Below, in pieces: positions 1 through 9,128 of a stretch of DNA of 64,000 nt. This stretch comes from Rothia terrae. Lineage in GTDB: Bacteria; Actinomycetota; Actinomycetes; Actinomycetales; Micrococcaceae. Each line of letters begins with the position of its first letter. The stretch's first letter is position 1. Where the stretch lies: positions 62,001 to 126,000 of the forward strand of contig NZ_JAAXPV010000005.1 of the NCBI RefSeq assembly GCF_012396615.1. Reading direction: 5' to 3'. Below the pieces are notes generated by a model. The model saw nothing but the letters and a program-made list of their open reading frames with translations, was not told the origin of the DNA and ran no database searches. Made by a program: the position numbers and the translations under genes.

Positions 1-122
1 GGTGTATGTTCAAAGGGTTATACCCATAACATCTTGCGAAAACAGTAACCACAGCCGTGCGGTATCGGTGTCCTAGCACCAGATTTTCCGAGAACCGTGC
101 ACGGAATATAAAAGATATAAAA

Positions 123-236
123 ATGAAATTTAAACGTAAGCCACTGGATAAAAACGGCAATACTATTTGGGACTACGTGTGGCTTGTGATCCTGCTAATC
201 GTCATCGTAAAAATCATTGAAATTCTGCCCTTTTAG
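123..236 (+). CDS. Small single-pass membrane protein, 37 aa
   Basis: This is a short open frame with ATG at 123 and TAG at 234-236. It starts with a charged stretch (MKFKRKPLDKNG) followed by one strongly hydrophobic segment of about 18 residues (roughly residues 18-35). The layout is that of a one-pass membrane peptide with a basic N-terminus. The next gene, also a membrane protein, begins 53 bases downstream on the same strand, so the two may be co-transcribed. The upstream bases are A/T rich and lack a clear Shine-Dalgarno site, which lowers confidence. No family is recognised. Confidence 0.45.
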   Translation: MKFKRKPLDKNGNTIWDYVWLVILLIVIVKIIEILPF

Positions 237-289
237 AATGAACCACTTTTCTTGCCGTCAGGCGAGACAATACCTAAAGAAACGCGGAA

Positions 290-721
290 ATGTCAGAAAA
301 TCCCAAGAGCCAGGCCACTGGCACTGCTCAGGCTAAGAACCCCCAATCTTCGATTGCAACTGAAAGGCTCAAGCGCACCTATGAACACGGCAAAAAATCA
401 CTCACAGCTCTGTCAATAGTTTTATTAGCAGGTGCTAGCGATGTGATTGAGTCAGCGTTCAAGCGGTCGCTCACTGTCGATGGCATCATTATCTGGCTTC
501 TTGGTGTGACGCTTCTTGCCTATCTTTACTTTAAAAAGAAATCTTTGAGCCCAAAGATTCTGGGGTTCACGTTTGTGGTTATCGCTTTACTAGCAGTGAT
601 GCTCCACTCCATTAATGGGTCTTATACCTGGCTCATGGCGAAGTATTCAATGGTCTATGGCATGGCTTATCTTTCTCTGACATATCTCATCGCTAAATAC
701 AGGGCAAGGGCAGAAGACTAG
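290..721 (+). CDS. Hypothetical membrane protein, 143 aa
   Basis: I do not recognise this family. The first 35 residues are polar and rich in Gln, Ala and Lys. Hydrophobic stretches follow at about residues 37-50, 65-82, 90-107 and 113-134, suggesting three to four transmembrane segments with a cytoplasmic N-terminus. A basic loop (YFKKKSLSPK) separates the second and third segments, in line with the positive-inside rule. It follows the 37-residue membrane peptide and precedes a sugar kinase that has its own weak start region. The composition matches the neighbouring genes and nothing suggests recent transfer. The call as a real gene is good; its function is unknown. Confidence 0.7.
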   Translation: MSENPKSQATGTAQAKNPQSSIATERLKRTYEHGKKSLTALSIVLLAGASDVIESAFKRSLTVDGIIIWLLGVTLLAYLYFKKKSLSPKILGFTFVVIALLAVMLHSINGSYTWLMAKYSMVYGMAYLSLTYLIAKYRARAED

Positions 722-779
722 TCCGACGAAATGCGTTCACTCCCGCGTCTCTTCCCACCTCCGCTGGTAAAATTGAGCC

Positions 780-1724
780 ATGTTGACTGTAATTGGCGAA
801 GCCCTCGTAGACGTTGTTAAGCGTCCTGACCAGCCCGAACACGCGTACCCCGGTGGTAGCCCCATGAATGTGGCTATCGGTGTCTCCCGTTTGGGGCACA
901 AGACCCAGTTCATCGGCCGCTATGGTGACGATGAGAACGGCAAGATGATCGACGCGCACCTGCGCGACTCCGGCGTCCTTCTGCCTGTGGGTGCTGACGA
1001 TAAAAAGACATCCACTGCCCAGGCGAACATCGGTGAAACCGGTGCCGCCGAATACGAGTTCGATCTCGACTGGTCGCTGGACGCCGCCAAAGACACCCTG
1101 CGCGAGGTTGCCGAAACAGCCACCGCAATCCACGTAGGCTCCATTGGCGCAATGCTCGAACCCGGTGCAACAACCGTCGTCGAAACCCTGCAGGCAGCAG
1201 ACGGCACCGCGCTGATTACCTATGACCCCAACTGTCGTCCCACTATCATTCCCGACTCATCCGTCGCCCGCGACTGGGCGCAGCGCATCATCAAGCACGC
1301 CGATGTTGTCAAAGCAAGCGACGAAGACCTGCTGTGGCTCTACCCCAACCGCACCCTCGAAGACACCGCGAAAGCATGGCTAGAAGCCGGCGTTAACCTC
1401 GTGATCGTGACGCGCGGTGAAATGGGCCCCTGCGCCTTCACCAAGTCAGTGGCATCCCAGGGTGTCGCAGTCCCCGCGCACAAGGTAGAGGTAGCAGACA
1501 CCGTCGGCGCTGGCGACTCCCTCATGGCAGCGCTGATTACCACCCTGTTAGACCGCGGCATCGAAGGTGCAGACGCATCCACAAAAATTGAGGAACTCAC
1601 CGAAGACGACCTCAAAGAAATCCTGACCTTCAGCGCAACCGCAGCGGGCATCACCGTCTCACGCGCAGGCGCTCACCCGCCCACTCGCGAAGAACTAGAG
1701 ACGGTTCTCAGCAACCGCAAGTAA
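780..1724 (+). CDS. PfkB-family sugar kinase (fructokinase-like)
   Basis: A cytoplasmic ATP-dependent carbohydrate kinase of the ribokinase/PfkB fold, 314 residues, the usual length. PfkB signature 1 is at about residues 25-39 (GGSPMNVAIGVSRLG). Signature 2 (DTVGAGDS) is at about 240-247, and its Asp246 is the expected catalytic base next to the anion hole. An ITYDPNCRP segment near residue 150 matches fructokinases better than ribokinases, so transfer of phosphate to fructose or a related sugar is the likely reaction. The exact substrate is inference. The start is the ATG at 780; the upstream Shine-Dalgarno is weak. A hairpin follows the gene. Confidence 0.88.
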   Translation: MLTVIGEALVDVVKRPDQPEHAYPGGSPMNVAIGVSRLGHKTQFIGRYGDDENGKMIDAHLRDSGVLLPVGADDKKTSTAQANIGETGAAEYEFDLDWSLDAAKDTLREVAETATAIHVGSIGAMLEPGATTVVETLQAADGTALITYDPNCRPTIIPDSSVARDWAQRIIKHADVVKASDEDLLWLYPNRTLEDTAKAWLEAGVNLVIVTRGEMGPCAFTKSVASQGVAVPAHKVEVADTVGAGDSLMAALITTLLDRGIEGADASTKIEELTEDDLKEILTFSATAAGITVSRAGAHPPTREELETVLSNRK

Positions 1725-1735
1725 TCGCTAGTATG

Positions 1736-1767
1736 GAGGGTGTACTCGAGAAATCGTGTGCACCCTC
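1736..1767 (+). terminator. Possible hairpin between the sugar kinase and the PEBP gene
   Basis: The arms GAGGGTGTAC (1736-1745) and GTGCACCCTC (1758-1767) pair with a single G:T wobble around a 12-base loop. Only a short T-rich stretch follows, so this may be a weak terminator or attenuator rather than a strong stop. Confidence 0.4.
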
Positions 1768-1802
1768 GCGGTTTCTTAGACGCATATATTCAAGGAGGAA
1801 TC

Positions 1803-2321
1803 ATGCTCAATCGTGAACCTTACGCAGACCTGCCCGAACTGCCCACCTTCACCCTGACTTCAGAGGACATTAAAGACGGCGACCAGGCACCCGACTGGAT
1901 GCTCTCCAAGGCAATGGGCATTGAGAAGGGCGAAGACACCAACCCGCAGCTATCGTGGAGCGGATTCCCCGAAGAAACCAAGTCGTTCGTCATTACCTGC
2001 TATGACCCAGATGCGCCGACCCCCAGCGGTTTCTGGCACTGGACTGCCTCCAACATCCCGGCAGACATCACCTCTGTTGCACGCGGCGCGGCAGATGAGC
2101 TCAAGGCAGTTAAGCACACCAACGACGGCGGCACCGACTCTTTCATGGGCTTCGCACCTCCTGAAGGTCACGGCGCGCACCGCTACATCTTCTGCGTCAC
2201 CGCTGTAGACACCGAAGAACTCGACATCGATGCAAGCGCCAGCCCCGCCGTCGTGAACTTCAACCTGTTCTTCCACGGCATTGCTCGCGCCTTCCTCACC
2301 GTCACCCACGAAGAAAAGTAA
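1803..2321 (+). CDS. YbhB/YbcL-type PEBP (Raf kinase inhibitor-like) protein
   Basis: A member of the phosphatidylethanolamine-binding protein family, 172 residues. The diagnostic segment DPDAPTPSGFWHW lies in the first half and the GAHRYIF motif in the second. These two line the conserved anion-binding pocket of the family. It has no signal peptide, so it should be cytoplasmic. The ATG at 1803 is chosen over an upstream in-frame start because a perfect AAGGAGG sits at 1793-1799, and the residues before it (Arg, His and Pro rich) look non-coding. In bacteria the physiological role of YbhB-like proteins is not settled; I assign only the family. The HAD hydrolase follows 18 bases later, probably in the same transcript. 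Confidence 0.9.
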   Translation: MLNREPYADLPELPTFTLTSEDIKDGDQAPDWMLSKAMGIEKGEDTNPQLSWSGFPEETKSFVITCYDPDAPTPSGFWHWTASNIPADITSVARGAADELKAVKHTNDGGTDSFMGFAPPEGHGAHRYIFCVTAVDTEELDIDASASPAVVNFNLFFHGIARAFLTVTHEEK

Positions 2322-2339
2322 GAGAGCACCTGACGCACC

Positions 2340-3182
2340 ATGATCAAACTGATCGCCAGCGATCTTGATGGCACGCTGATTGGGCACGACTTTAAGTTCC
2401 GCCCGCGCACGCTTGCCGCGCTGAAATCCGTGCAGGACGCTGGCGTCCAGGTGGTTCTGGTGACGGGGCGTCCGCACCGCTGGCTAGAAGCCGTGGTGGA
2501 GCAGATGGACGGCTACAACTCTTACGCTATTTGCTCAAACGGTGCGGTGACCTACCACCTGGGTCGCGCCGAAGTTGTTTCAACGCACACGATGGCAGGG
2601 CGTGAAATCCACCGCGTCCACCAGCTGTTAGAGAAGGAATTTCCCGAGGCTCGTTTTACCGCAGAAACGCTGGACACAGCCTACCTGCAAAATGCTGAGG
2701 ACACTCCCGCGCAACCCGGTGGTCCGCTAGAGAATATCGAGCTGGTCTACGGCCCGTTAGGCGAGGTTCTGCCTGCTGATGCGCAGGTCGTGAAGTACCT
2801 GATGTTCTCAGGGGCTTACCAACCAGAAACGCTGTTGAAAAAGGTGCGCGATATTGCGGGGGAGCGGGTCTCGGTTACCCACGCTGTACCGGGTAACCCA
2901 TTGATTGAAATGTCACTACACGGCATGAATAAAGGCTCTGTTCTAGCTGAGTTCGCCCGCGAAAGAGGAATTACCCCGGACGAGGTGGTTGCTTTTGGCG
3001 ATATGCCCAATGACACCGAGATGCTGAGATGGGCAGGTCGAGGTTACGCAATGGCATCAGGTGCTCCTGCGCTGATTGAATCTGTAGAACGCGTGTGTCC
3101 GGGATTCGACGAAGACGGTGTGGCGCAGAAAATCGAGAAGCTCCTCGGGCTATCTGAGGGTTTCAACGACATCCAACGGTAG
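2340..3182 (+). CDS. HAD-superfamily Cof-type phosphatase
   Basis: A cytoplasmic Mg-dependent phosphatase of HAD subfamily IIB, 280 residues. Motif I is SDLDGTL with nucleophile Asp8 and acid/base Asp10. Motif II is the Thr of VLVTGRP near residue 40. Motif III is the Lys of MNKGSVL near 200, and motif IV is VAFGDMPNDTEML near 220. A cap domain lies between motifs II and III. Enzymes of this type dephosphorylate sugar phosphates, nucleotides or flavin precursors, and the substrate cannot be told from sequence. It is probably translated together with the PEBP gene upstream. The start is the ATG at 2340, right at the predicted N-terminal strand. Confidence 0.9.
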   Translation: MIKLIASDLDGTLIGHDFKFRPRTLAALKSVQDAGVQVVLVTGRPHRWLEAVVEQMDGYNSYAICSNGAVTYHLGRAEVVSTHTMAGREIHRVHQLLEKEFPEARFTAETLDTAYLQNAEDTPAQPGGPLENIELVYGPLGEVLPADAQVVKYLMFSGAYQPETLLKKVRDIAGERVSVTHAVPGNPLIEMSLHGMNKGSVLAEFARERGITPDEVVAFGDMPNDTEMLRWAGRGYAMASGAPALIESVERVCPGFDEDGVAQKIEKLLGLSEGFNDIQR

Positions 3183-3310
3183 CTATTATTCTTTCGATTT
3201 GAAGTTTTTCTTCGTAATATAGGGTGAGATTAGTCCCTATTCTAGGACGCTTAATGCGCGGCTAGGTGAAACCCTCATTAGGTTACTACTCGGTAGTGTA
3301 AGTTGAGCTT

Positions 3311-4150
3311 ATGCCTTTTCCTCAGCACACTGGCGTCACACACACCACTGCCTCACACCAGCTAGAAATCTTTGCCCATCGTGGCCTTAGCCTCGACTCA
3401 CCCGAAAATACTCTCGCATCTTTCAAAGCAGTAGAAGCATATGAAGATGCGTGGGTAGAAATCGATGTTCACACTACCGCAGACGGCATCGCAGTTGTTT
3501 CCCATGACCCAACGCTTGACCGTGTTGCGGGTGTCCCCGGCAAAATTGCTGCCATGAGCTTTGCTCAACTACAAGCCATAGATTTGCCTGATGGCCATAA
3601 AGTACCTACCTTGTTGCAGACCCTCCAAGAATTTCCGAAACTCTCTTTCAACATAGATATGAAAGACTATGCCTCGGCTCGAACAGTTCCTCAGGTATTA
3701 GGGCAGATTGATAACCCCAAACGTATCCGTATCACCTCATTTTCAGAACGTACCCGCCGCCGTGCCTACAAAGAGTTGTGCGCTCTCGGCCTAGAGAAAA
3801 TGGTGCCGCTGGGCGCATCAGAAATTCTGATGGGACTCATTTACATTTCATCGTGGTTCGGTCCTCGCGTATGGATAAAGCTAGCCCCGCTGGTGCATCG
3901 CTACCTGCCCGTTGCCGACGCCCTGCAGATTCCAGAATCCTATGAGATCCTTGGTCGCACTTGGAACATTCTTACACCTTCCCTGCTGAAAACAGCGCAT
4001 GTCAACGGTTACAAGGTGCACGTATGGACGGTCGACGAGCCTTCCTGTATGCGACGCCTCTTTGATATGGGAGTCAACGGCATCGTGAGTAATCGCATCG
4101 ACATACTTGAAAGTGTACGACGCGAATACACTGCGGTAGAAAGCAACTAA
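3311..4150 (+). CDS. Glycerophosphodiester phosphodiesterase (GDPD family)
   Basis: A TIM-barrel enzyme of 279 residues that hydrolyses glycerophosphodiesters to glycerol-3-phosphate and an alcohol. The catalytic His23-Arg24-Gly25 (AHRG) is followed by PENTLASF, the metal ligands Glu and Asp of EIDVHTTADG, and the second catalytic His of VSHDPTLDR. The C-terminal VWTVDEP and GVNGIVSNRID strands are typical of the family. There is no signal peptide, so it acts on internal or imported phosphodiesters. The 128-base gap upstream contains only A/T-rich sequence that may hold its own promoter. The gene ends about 190 bases before the next real start codon. Confidence 0.92.
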   Translation: MPFPQHTGVTHTTASHQLEIFAHRGLSLDSPENTLASFKAVEAYEDAWVEIDVHTTADGIAVVSHDPTLDRVAGVPGKIAAMSFAQLQAIDLPDGHKVPTLLQTLQEFPKLSFNIDMKDYASARTVPQVLGQIDNPKRIRITSFSERTRRRAYKELCALGLEKMVPLGASEILMGLIYISSWFGPRVWIKLAPLVHRYLPVADALQIPESYEILGRTWNILTPSLLKTAHVNGYKVHVWTVDEPSCMRRLFDMGVNGIVSNRIDILESVRREYTAVESN

Positions 4151-4339
4151 ACCTTCTTTTCTTTTCCCGGTCTATAAATAATCCCGCGAAACTCGTGCAT
4201 GCAAGGTGCAGGATTTTCTGTTGTGACGAACTGCCCGCATCACTAATTCTCGCTACTATTGAAAGTTTGCTTTTTAACTGAGAAAATAACTGCCACTTCA
4301 TGGAGCCTCTCCAATTTGCTGTGGAAAGGGATACGCTTT

Positions 4340-4920
4340 GTGAACAATTATTTTTCTCGTCGTAAGTTTGCTAAAAGCGCCGTGTGGGCAACCCCGGTAG
4401 TGCTCGGCGCCACAAGTGTGCCAGCTTATGCAGCGTCTACGCGTCAATTAAGTCTGATGGGTAGTGGTCGTATTACCAAGAACACTAACTGGGCGGAAAC
4501 CGAAGTAGATGGTCTAAAAAATACAAAATTTATACGACAGATCCCGGATATTATGTGCAGGGCACCGAGGCCGGCGATACCATCGATAACTTTCGAATTA
4601 CTATTTGGTTGGCGGGATCCGACGCATTTTTCTCACCAGGTGCTCTTACTAACCCCGATGGTTGGACGACGCTAACACGCGACCCTTCAATTCCTGATGA
4701 AACACGTGCTGGCATAACCTATTACGCCTATACGATGACATTCGCGGAAGAAATCTTTGCCCTTGACGGCACAACTTATCTTCACGGTTTTTCATTTGAA
4801 AGCGATTTTGATTCTGCCCCCAACCCAGGAGAAGACGCTTTCAAAATTCTGAGCAGTATCGACGTCAACGGAGAAACTCTTTCCTTTGAAACGTGGAGCA
4901 CTATCGCTGTGCTTACTTAG
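4340..4920 (+). pseudogene. Frameshifted Tat-exported protein of unknown function
   Basis: The gene starts at GTG 4340 behind GGAAAGGGA. Its N-terminus carries a twin-arginine signal: SRRKFAKSA, a hydrophobic stretch and a VPAYA cleavage site at about residue 34. The frame runs to about 4515 and then leaves the homologous frame. The rest of the protein continues, one base back, from about 4519 to the TAG at 4918-4920. The switch sits in the A6 run of TCTAAAAAATAC (4517-4528). A seventh A would restore one 193-codon reading frame. The codons around the run (CTA AAA AAT) also fit a -1 slippery heptamer, A AAA AAT. The mature part is rich in Thr, Asp and Ser and resembles no family I know. Sequencing error, phase variation and programmed frameshifting all remain possible. 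Confidence 0.6.
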
Positions 4921-4936
4921 TAAGCTACCAATCTAG

Positions 4937-4995
4937 ACATACGAAATTCCCGAGGTACATATGGTTTTCATATGTACCTCGGGAATTTTGTATGT
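4937..4995. repeat. Long intergenic palindrome, family A copy 1
   Basis: Arms of 27 bases at 4937-4963 and 4969-4995 pair with one G:T around a 5-base loop. The left arm begins ACATACGAAATTCCCGAG. A second copy lies at 15166-15224 with different internal bases that still pair. The element follows the Tat protein gene. The remaining 4996-5218 holds no gene that I can support. Confidence 0.85.
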
Positions 4996-5218
4996 GGTCA
5001 CCGGTATCGACAAGGACGCTTGTCTGCTGTCGTCCTATATGGTGGCGGATACGCGCCGGAACGAGGGTTCGTGTTGGATTTTATGTCAACGTAAAGCTTA
5101 TGGGTACCGGTGTATCCCCTTGGAAATTCAGGTCAAAATCACCTTTTCTTCACTGTCTAGATAAGCGCATCTGCCTGCCTACTAGGCATTATTTACCGAA
5201 AATTAACAGGTTTCTTCT

Positions 5219-5248
5219 TTGGGGCAATAATCTCTCTAGGTGTATAAC
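5219..5248 (+). promoter_or_regulatory. Candidate promoter of the urease operon
   Basis: TTGGGG at 5219-5224 and TATAAC at 5243-5248 are separated by 18 bases and lie 64 bases before the ureA start codon. This is a pattern match only. I see no obvious nickel or nitrogen regulator site beside it. Confidence 0.35.
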
Positions 5249-5311
5249 GTAAATAGAGAACCATTTGGCACTCTGTGTGTTTAAGTAGGAATTTGTGAGG
5301 TAAGGAACCCG

Positions 5312-5614
5312 ATGCACCTACAACCCAAAGATCAAGAAAAGCTGCTGGTAGTAGTTGCCGCAGACCTGGCGCGTCGTCGTCAGGCTCGAGGTCTCAAACT
5401 CAACTACCCCGAAGCTATCGCTATCATCACCTACGAACTGCTGGAAGGCGCTCGCGACGGCCGCACCGTTGCAGACCTCATGAACTGGGGTAGCACCATC
5501 CTCACTCGTGAGGACGTCATGGAGGGGGTTCCCGAGATGATTCCCGATGTGCAGGTTGAAGCCACTTTCCCCGACGGTACCAAGCTTGTGACCGTCCATC
5601 ACCCCATTCGCTAG
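5312..5614 (+). CDS. ureA: Urease subunit gamma
   Basis: The smallest structural subunit of urease, 100 residues, exactly the family length. It has the usual start [12 protein letters not shown], the NYPEAIA and [12 protein letters not shown] segments, and the C-terminal VTVHHPI. It assembles with UreB and UreC into the (UreABC)3 nickel enzyme that hydrolyses urea to ammonia and carbamate in the cytoplasm. The start is ATG 5312 with a GGTAAGGAA site just upstream. It is the first gene of a same-strand operon, with ureB starting 9 bases after its stop. Confidence 0.98.
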   Translation: MHLQPKDQEKLLVVVAADLARRRQARGLKLNYPEAIAIITYELLEGARDGRTVADLMNWGSTILTREDVMEGVPEMIPDVQVEATFPDGTKLVTVHHPIR

Positions 5615-5623
5615 GAGCTGTCG

Positions 5624-6061
5624 ATGATTCCCGGAGAATACATTCTTTCCAAAGACCCCGTGATCTGCAACGAAGGACGCGAGGCAATCACCCTTGAGGT
5701 GCTCAACCGTGGCGACCGCCCCGTTCAGGTAGGTTCACACTTCCATTTTGCTGAAGCTAACCGTGCCCTCGAATTTGATCGTCAGGCAGCACTAGGATGC
5801 CGCCTCGACATTCCTGCTGGCACCGCGGTTCGCTTGGAACCCGGTGATAAGACCACCGTGAGTCTGATTCCGATGGGTGGCGATCGCATTGTGTACGGCT
5901 TCCGCGACCTTGTTGACGGTCCGCTGGATCCTCATGAAGCAACCACTTTCGACGATGAAGCTTACGAGTACAAGCAGCGTCCTCGTCGTTCATCGGTAGG
6001 TGGCGACGCGCCTCAGCCGCTCAATGAGCGCGAAGGCTATTCGAACGAGACTAACGACTAA
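5624..6061 (+). CDS. ureB: Urease subunit beta
   Basis: The beta subunit of urease, 145 residues. The conserved core IPGEYIL, the VQVGSHFHF motif and NRALEFDR occupy the first 50 residues, and the YGFRDLVDG segment lies near 100. The last 35 or so residues are a polar, disordered-looking extension that goes beyond the roughly 100-residue core. Such tails are common in actinobacterial UreB. The spacing of 9 bases from ureA and 17 bases to ureC indicates translational coupling in one transcript. Confidence 0.97.
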   Translation: MIPGEYILSKDPVICNEGREAITLEVLNRGDRPVQVGSHFHFAEANRALEFDRQAALGCRLDIPAGTAVRLEPGDKTTVSLIPMGGDRIVYGFRDLVDGPLDPHEATTFDDEAYEYKQRPRRSSVGGDAPQPLNEREGYSNETND

Positions 6062-6078
6062 GGCTGAGGAGCATAATA

Positions 6079-7794
6079 ATGAGTTTTGAACTGAGCCGCG
6101 AACGCTACACCAGCCTTTACGGACCGACCACCGGCGATGCGATTCGCCTGGCAGATACCGAGCTGTTCGCAGAAGTTGAATACGACCTCACCACCCCCGG
6201 CGAAGAAGCTGTGTTCGGTGGCGGCAAGGTTGTTCGTGACGGCATGGGCCAGAACAGCCACATGGTGCGCGATATGGGTATTCCCGATCTCGTGATCACC
6301 AACGTTGTGGTCATTGACTACACCGGTATTTACAAGGCTGACGTTGCTGTCCGCGACGGTCACATTATGGCAATCGGTAAAGCAGGCAACCCGCACACCA
6401 TGGATGGTGTGACCATTCCTATTGGTGTGGCAACCGATATCGTGGCAGGTGAGGGCAAGATTCTGACCGCTGGCGGTATCGACACCCACATCCACTTCAT
6501 CAGCCCCGACCAGATTGAAACCGCTCTGGTTTCAGGTATCACCACCATGTTCGGTGGCGGTACCGGCCCCAGCGAATCGACCAAGGCAACCACCATCACT
6601 CCCGGTGAGCGCAACATCCACAACATGTTGCAGGCTTTTGAAGAGTTCCCCATGAACTTTGGTCTGCTGGGCAAGGGCCACGGCTCGTCCATCTCACCTA
6701 TGGCTGAGCAGATTCGCGCCGGTGCTGTGGGCCTGAAGATTCACGAAGACTGGGGCGCAACCCCGTCATCCATCAACACTGCGCTTGAGGTAGCTGACCA
6801 GTACGACGTTCAGGTGGCAATTCACACTGACACCCTGAACGAGGCTGGCTTTGTTGAAGACACCCGCGCAGCAATCGCAGGACGCGTTATCCACACCTTC
6901 CACACTGAAGGTGCGGGCGGCGGCCACGCACCGGACATCATCGAGTTGGCTGGCGACGAGAACATCCTTCCCGCATCCACCAACCCGACTCTGCCCTACA
7001 CCAAGAACACTCTTGAAGAGCACCTCGATATGCTCATGGTCTGCCACCACCTCAACCCCTCAATCCCTGAGGACGTTGCCTTCGCAGACTCCCGCATCCG
7101 CAAAGAAACCATTGCGGCTGAGGACGTTCTGCAGGACATGGGCGTGTTCTCCATGACCTCGTCTGACTCGCAGGCTATGGGACGCGTGGGCGAAGTAATC
7201 ATGCGCACCTGGCAGGTTGCGGACTCCATGAAGAAGCAGCGCGGCCAGCTACCTGAGGACGAAGGTAAAACCGGCGATAACTTCCGCATCAAGCGCTTTA
7301 TCGCTAAGTACACCATCAACCCGGCTATTGCGCACGGTATCTCGCACGTGGTGGGTTCTGTTGAGCCCGGCAAGTTCGCTGACCTGGTGCTCTGGGAACC
7401 GCAGTTCTTCGGTGTTAAGCCCGATCTGATCATCAAGGGTGGTCAGATGGTCAACAGCATCATGGGTGATCCCAACGCATCGATTCCTACCCCGCAGCCA
7501 CGCTGGTACCGCAAGGCATTCGGTGCCTACGGAAGCGCTGTTCACAGCACCTCCATCACCTTCATGTCGCAAGCATCCCTGCTCAACGGCGTCTCACGCC
7601 AGCTGGGTTTGAAGAAGCACGTGCGCGCGGTCAAGGGTATTCGCGATCTCAAGAAGTCAGATCTGAAGCTCAACGGCGAAATGCCCAAGCTCAGCGTTGA
7701 CCCCGAGACCTACGAAGTACGCGTGAACGGTGAAGTAATCACCGCTAAGGCTCAGGACGAGCTGCCCATGGCTCAGCGCTACTTCATGTTCTAA
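6079..7794 (+). CDS. ureC: Urease subunit alpha (catalytic)
   Basis: The catalytic subunit, 571 residues, carries the dinuclear nickel site. All key residues are present by alignment with Klebsiella UreC: nickel ligands His137, His139, His249, His275 and Asp363, the bridging carbamylated Lys220 (in [12 protein letters not shown]), the substrate-binding His222, and the flap Cys322-His323. The complete active site argues for a working enzyme. A GCTGAGGAG Shine-Dalgarno precedes ATG 6079. It is followed after 12 bases by ureE, so structural and accessory genes share one message. Confidence 0.99.
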   Translation: MSFELSRERYTSLYGPTTGDAIRLADTELFAEVEYDLTTPGEEAVFGGGKVVRDGMGQNSHMVRDMGIPDLVITNVVVIDYTGIYKADVAVRDGHIMAIGKAGNPHTMDGVTIPIGVATDIVAGEGKILTAGGIDTHIHFISPDQIETALVSGITTMFGGGTGPSESTKATTITPGERNIHNMLQAFEEFPMNFGLLGKGHGSSISPMAEQIRAGAVGLKIHEDWGATPSSINTALEVADQYDVQVAIHTDTLNEAGFVEDTRAAIAGRVIHTFHTEGAGGGHAPDIIELAGDENILPASTNPTLPYTKNTLEEHLDMLMVCHHLNPSIPEDVAFADSRIRKETIAAEDVLQDMGVFSMTSSDSQAMGRVGEVIMRTWQVADSMKKQRGQLPEDEGKTGDNFRIKRFIAKYTINPAIAHGISHVVGSVEPGKFADLVLWEPQFFGVKPDLIIKGGQMVNSIMGDPNASIPTPQPRWYRKAFGAYGSAVHSTSITFMSQASLLNGVSRQLGLKKHVRAVKGIRDLKKSDLKLNGEMPKLSVDPETYEVRVNGEVITAKAQDELPMAQRYFMF

Positions 7795-7806
7795 GAAGGA
7801 AAATTC

Positions 7807-8298
7807 TTGATTATTACCGAAATTCTAGGCAATACTCACGAGGCTGACGGTGCAGCGCTGGTTGAGGGACGCCACCTTGAAAAAGTCGTCCTGCCCAGTG
7901 CTGACCTGGTCAAACGCATTCAGCGTTTGACCACCGACCACAATAACGAGGTAGGTTTGCGCCTGCCCGCCAGCTCACCCGATCTCAAAGACGGCGATAT
8001 TCTCGCGCTTGAAGATTCCGGTGAGCACGGCAATGCCATTGTGGTCTCGGTACTGCCCACCGACGTGCTGGTGATCGCGGCGTCCTCCATTGTAGAAATG
8101 GCGTTCGTGGCGCACTCACTGGGCAACCGTCACCTTCAGGCACAGTTCTTCGACACCGACAGCGAATATCAGGCTGCAGTCATGGTTGTGCAGTATGACC
8201 ACACCGTCGAAGACTTCCTCAAGCACCACAAGGTCGCGTACTCGCGTCAAGAACGCGTCATGCCCGTGCCCTTCCGCCACGCTGAGCACACGCACTAG
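7807..8298 (+). CDS. ureE: Urease accessory protein UreE (nickel metallochaperone)
   Basis: UreE dimers deliver nickel to the UreG-containing activation complex. The protein is 163 residues, with an N-terminal peptide-binding-like domain and a C-terminal metal-binding ferredoxin-like domain. The VMPVPFRHAEHTH tail gives a short His cluster for nickel in place of the long poly-His tail of some species. The start is a TTG at 7807, chosen because AAGAAGGAAAA lies 4-14 bases upstream and the translated N-terminus (IITEILGN) matches the family. ureF begins 3 bases after the stop. Confidence 0.95.
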   Translation: MIITEILGNTHEADGAALVEGRHLEKVVLPSADLVKRIQRLTTDHNNEVGLRLPASSPDLKDGDILALEDSGEHGNAIVVSVLPTDVLVIAASSIVEMAFVAHSLGNRHLQAQFFDTDSEYQAAVMVVQYDHTVEDFLKHHKVAYSRQERVMPVPFRHAEHTH

Positions 8299-8301
8299 AA
8301 C

Positions 8302-8991
8302 ATGGTGAATACATCGCTGGCATCCATGCTGGGAATGATGCAGCTAACCGACTCAGCCCTTCCCACCGGCGCATTTAGTCACTCCCTCGGGTTTGAAACC
8401 TACATGCACCGCGAAGAGCTAGAGGACGAAGCCTCGTTCTCAGCGTGGATGCGCATGTTTGTGGAACAGCAGCTCACCTACACGGACGCGTTGGCTATTC
8501 GTATGGTCTACGCGGCGCACTCTTTCGACGACGTCGCTGACCTTGATGAGCTGGTGACCGCTCAGGCGCTACCGCAGCAGATTCGCGACGGCGGCATCAC
8601 CATGGGCAAGCGTCTGCTGTCTTTGGCGTCGGCGTCATACCCCAGCGAATGGGCGGACGCTTACGCCGCCGGGGTAGCGGACGGCAGTCTCTACTCGCAT
8701 CAGGCTGTTGTGTGGGGGGTGATTGCGCGTGATCTTGAGGTGCCGGTGGACGAGGCCGTGGCGTCACACCTTTATGCCACCGTTATCTCGCTGACGCAGA
8801 ACGCTGTGCGCGCGATTCCGCTGGGGCAGAACACCGGTCAGCGCGTGATCCGTGCGGCTCAGGAGTGGATTGCCCGCGCCGTTGAGGAGTCTGCTGCGCT
8901 CGATGAGGAAGACCTGGGCGCTATTGCCCCCGGCCTTGAAATCGCGCAGATGCAACACGAGCGTCAGCGCGCGCGTCTGTTTATGAGTTAA
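8302..8991 (+). CDS. ureF: Urease accessory protein UreF
   Basis: UreF, 229 residues, all alpha-helical. It acts as a gatekeeper in the UreD-UreF-UreG complex that carboxylates the active-site lysine and inserts nickel. The family landmarks are the LTDSALPTGAFSHS start, GFETYM, the TDALAIR segment and the AVRAIPLGQ.TGQR region. It is read from ATG 8302, 3 bases after the ureE stop. Unlike the tight spacing before it, a 194-base gap with a structured repeat separates it from ureG. That gap may set different expression for the distal part of the operon. Confidence 0.96.
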   Translation: MVNTSLASMLGMMQLTDSALPTGAFSHSLGFETYMHREELEDEASFSAWMRMFVEQQLTYTDALAIRMVYAAHSFDDVADLDELVTAQALPQQIRDGGITMGKRLLSLASASYPSEWADAYAAGVADGSLYSHQAVVWGVIARDLEVPVDEAVASHLYATVISLTQNAVRAIPLGQNTGQRVIRAAQEWIARAVEESAALDEEDLGAIAPGLEIAQMQHERQRARLFMS

Positions 8992-9013
8992 GTGTAAGGC
9001 TGCTAGGGATAGA

Positions 9014-9128
9014 GCGATTCCGCGATGCGCTATCGTCAGCAGTCCCTCTCGCTTCACTCGCGCGGGGCGCTCGGAAGCGATTCACGCCAGCCCCGATGCC
9101 AGCTGGCGATAGTGCATCGCGGACTCGC
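9014..9128. repeat. Structured dispersed element inside the urease operon
   Basis: Outer arms of 22 bases (9014-9035 and 9107-9128) pair with two mismatches. They enclose a roughly 70-base core containing CAGCAGTCCCTCT, GCGCGGGGCGCTC and GATTCACGCCAGCCCCGA. The same core recurs at 46258-46326 with unrelated but again complementary arms, and a shortened inverted copy lies at 46453-46506. It occupies most of the gap between ureF and ureG. It may be a mobile or structured RNA element, or a processing or attenuation site. Confidence 0.75.

Noticed and set aside
4893-5252. Plus-strand frames across the first long palindrome before ureA
   Set aside because: The frames run through both arms of a palindrome and lack coding character or a Shine-Dalgarno.
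6996-7572. Open frames antisense to ureC
   Set aside because: They overlap a fully conserved catalytic gene, have no ribosome site and follow from its codon bias.
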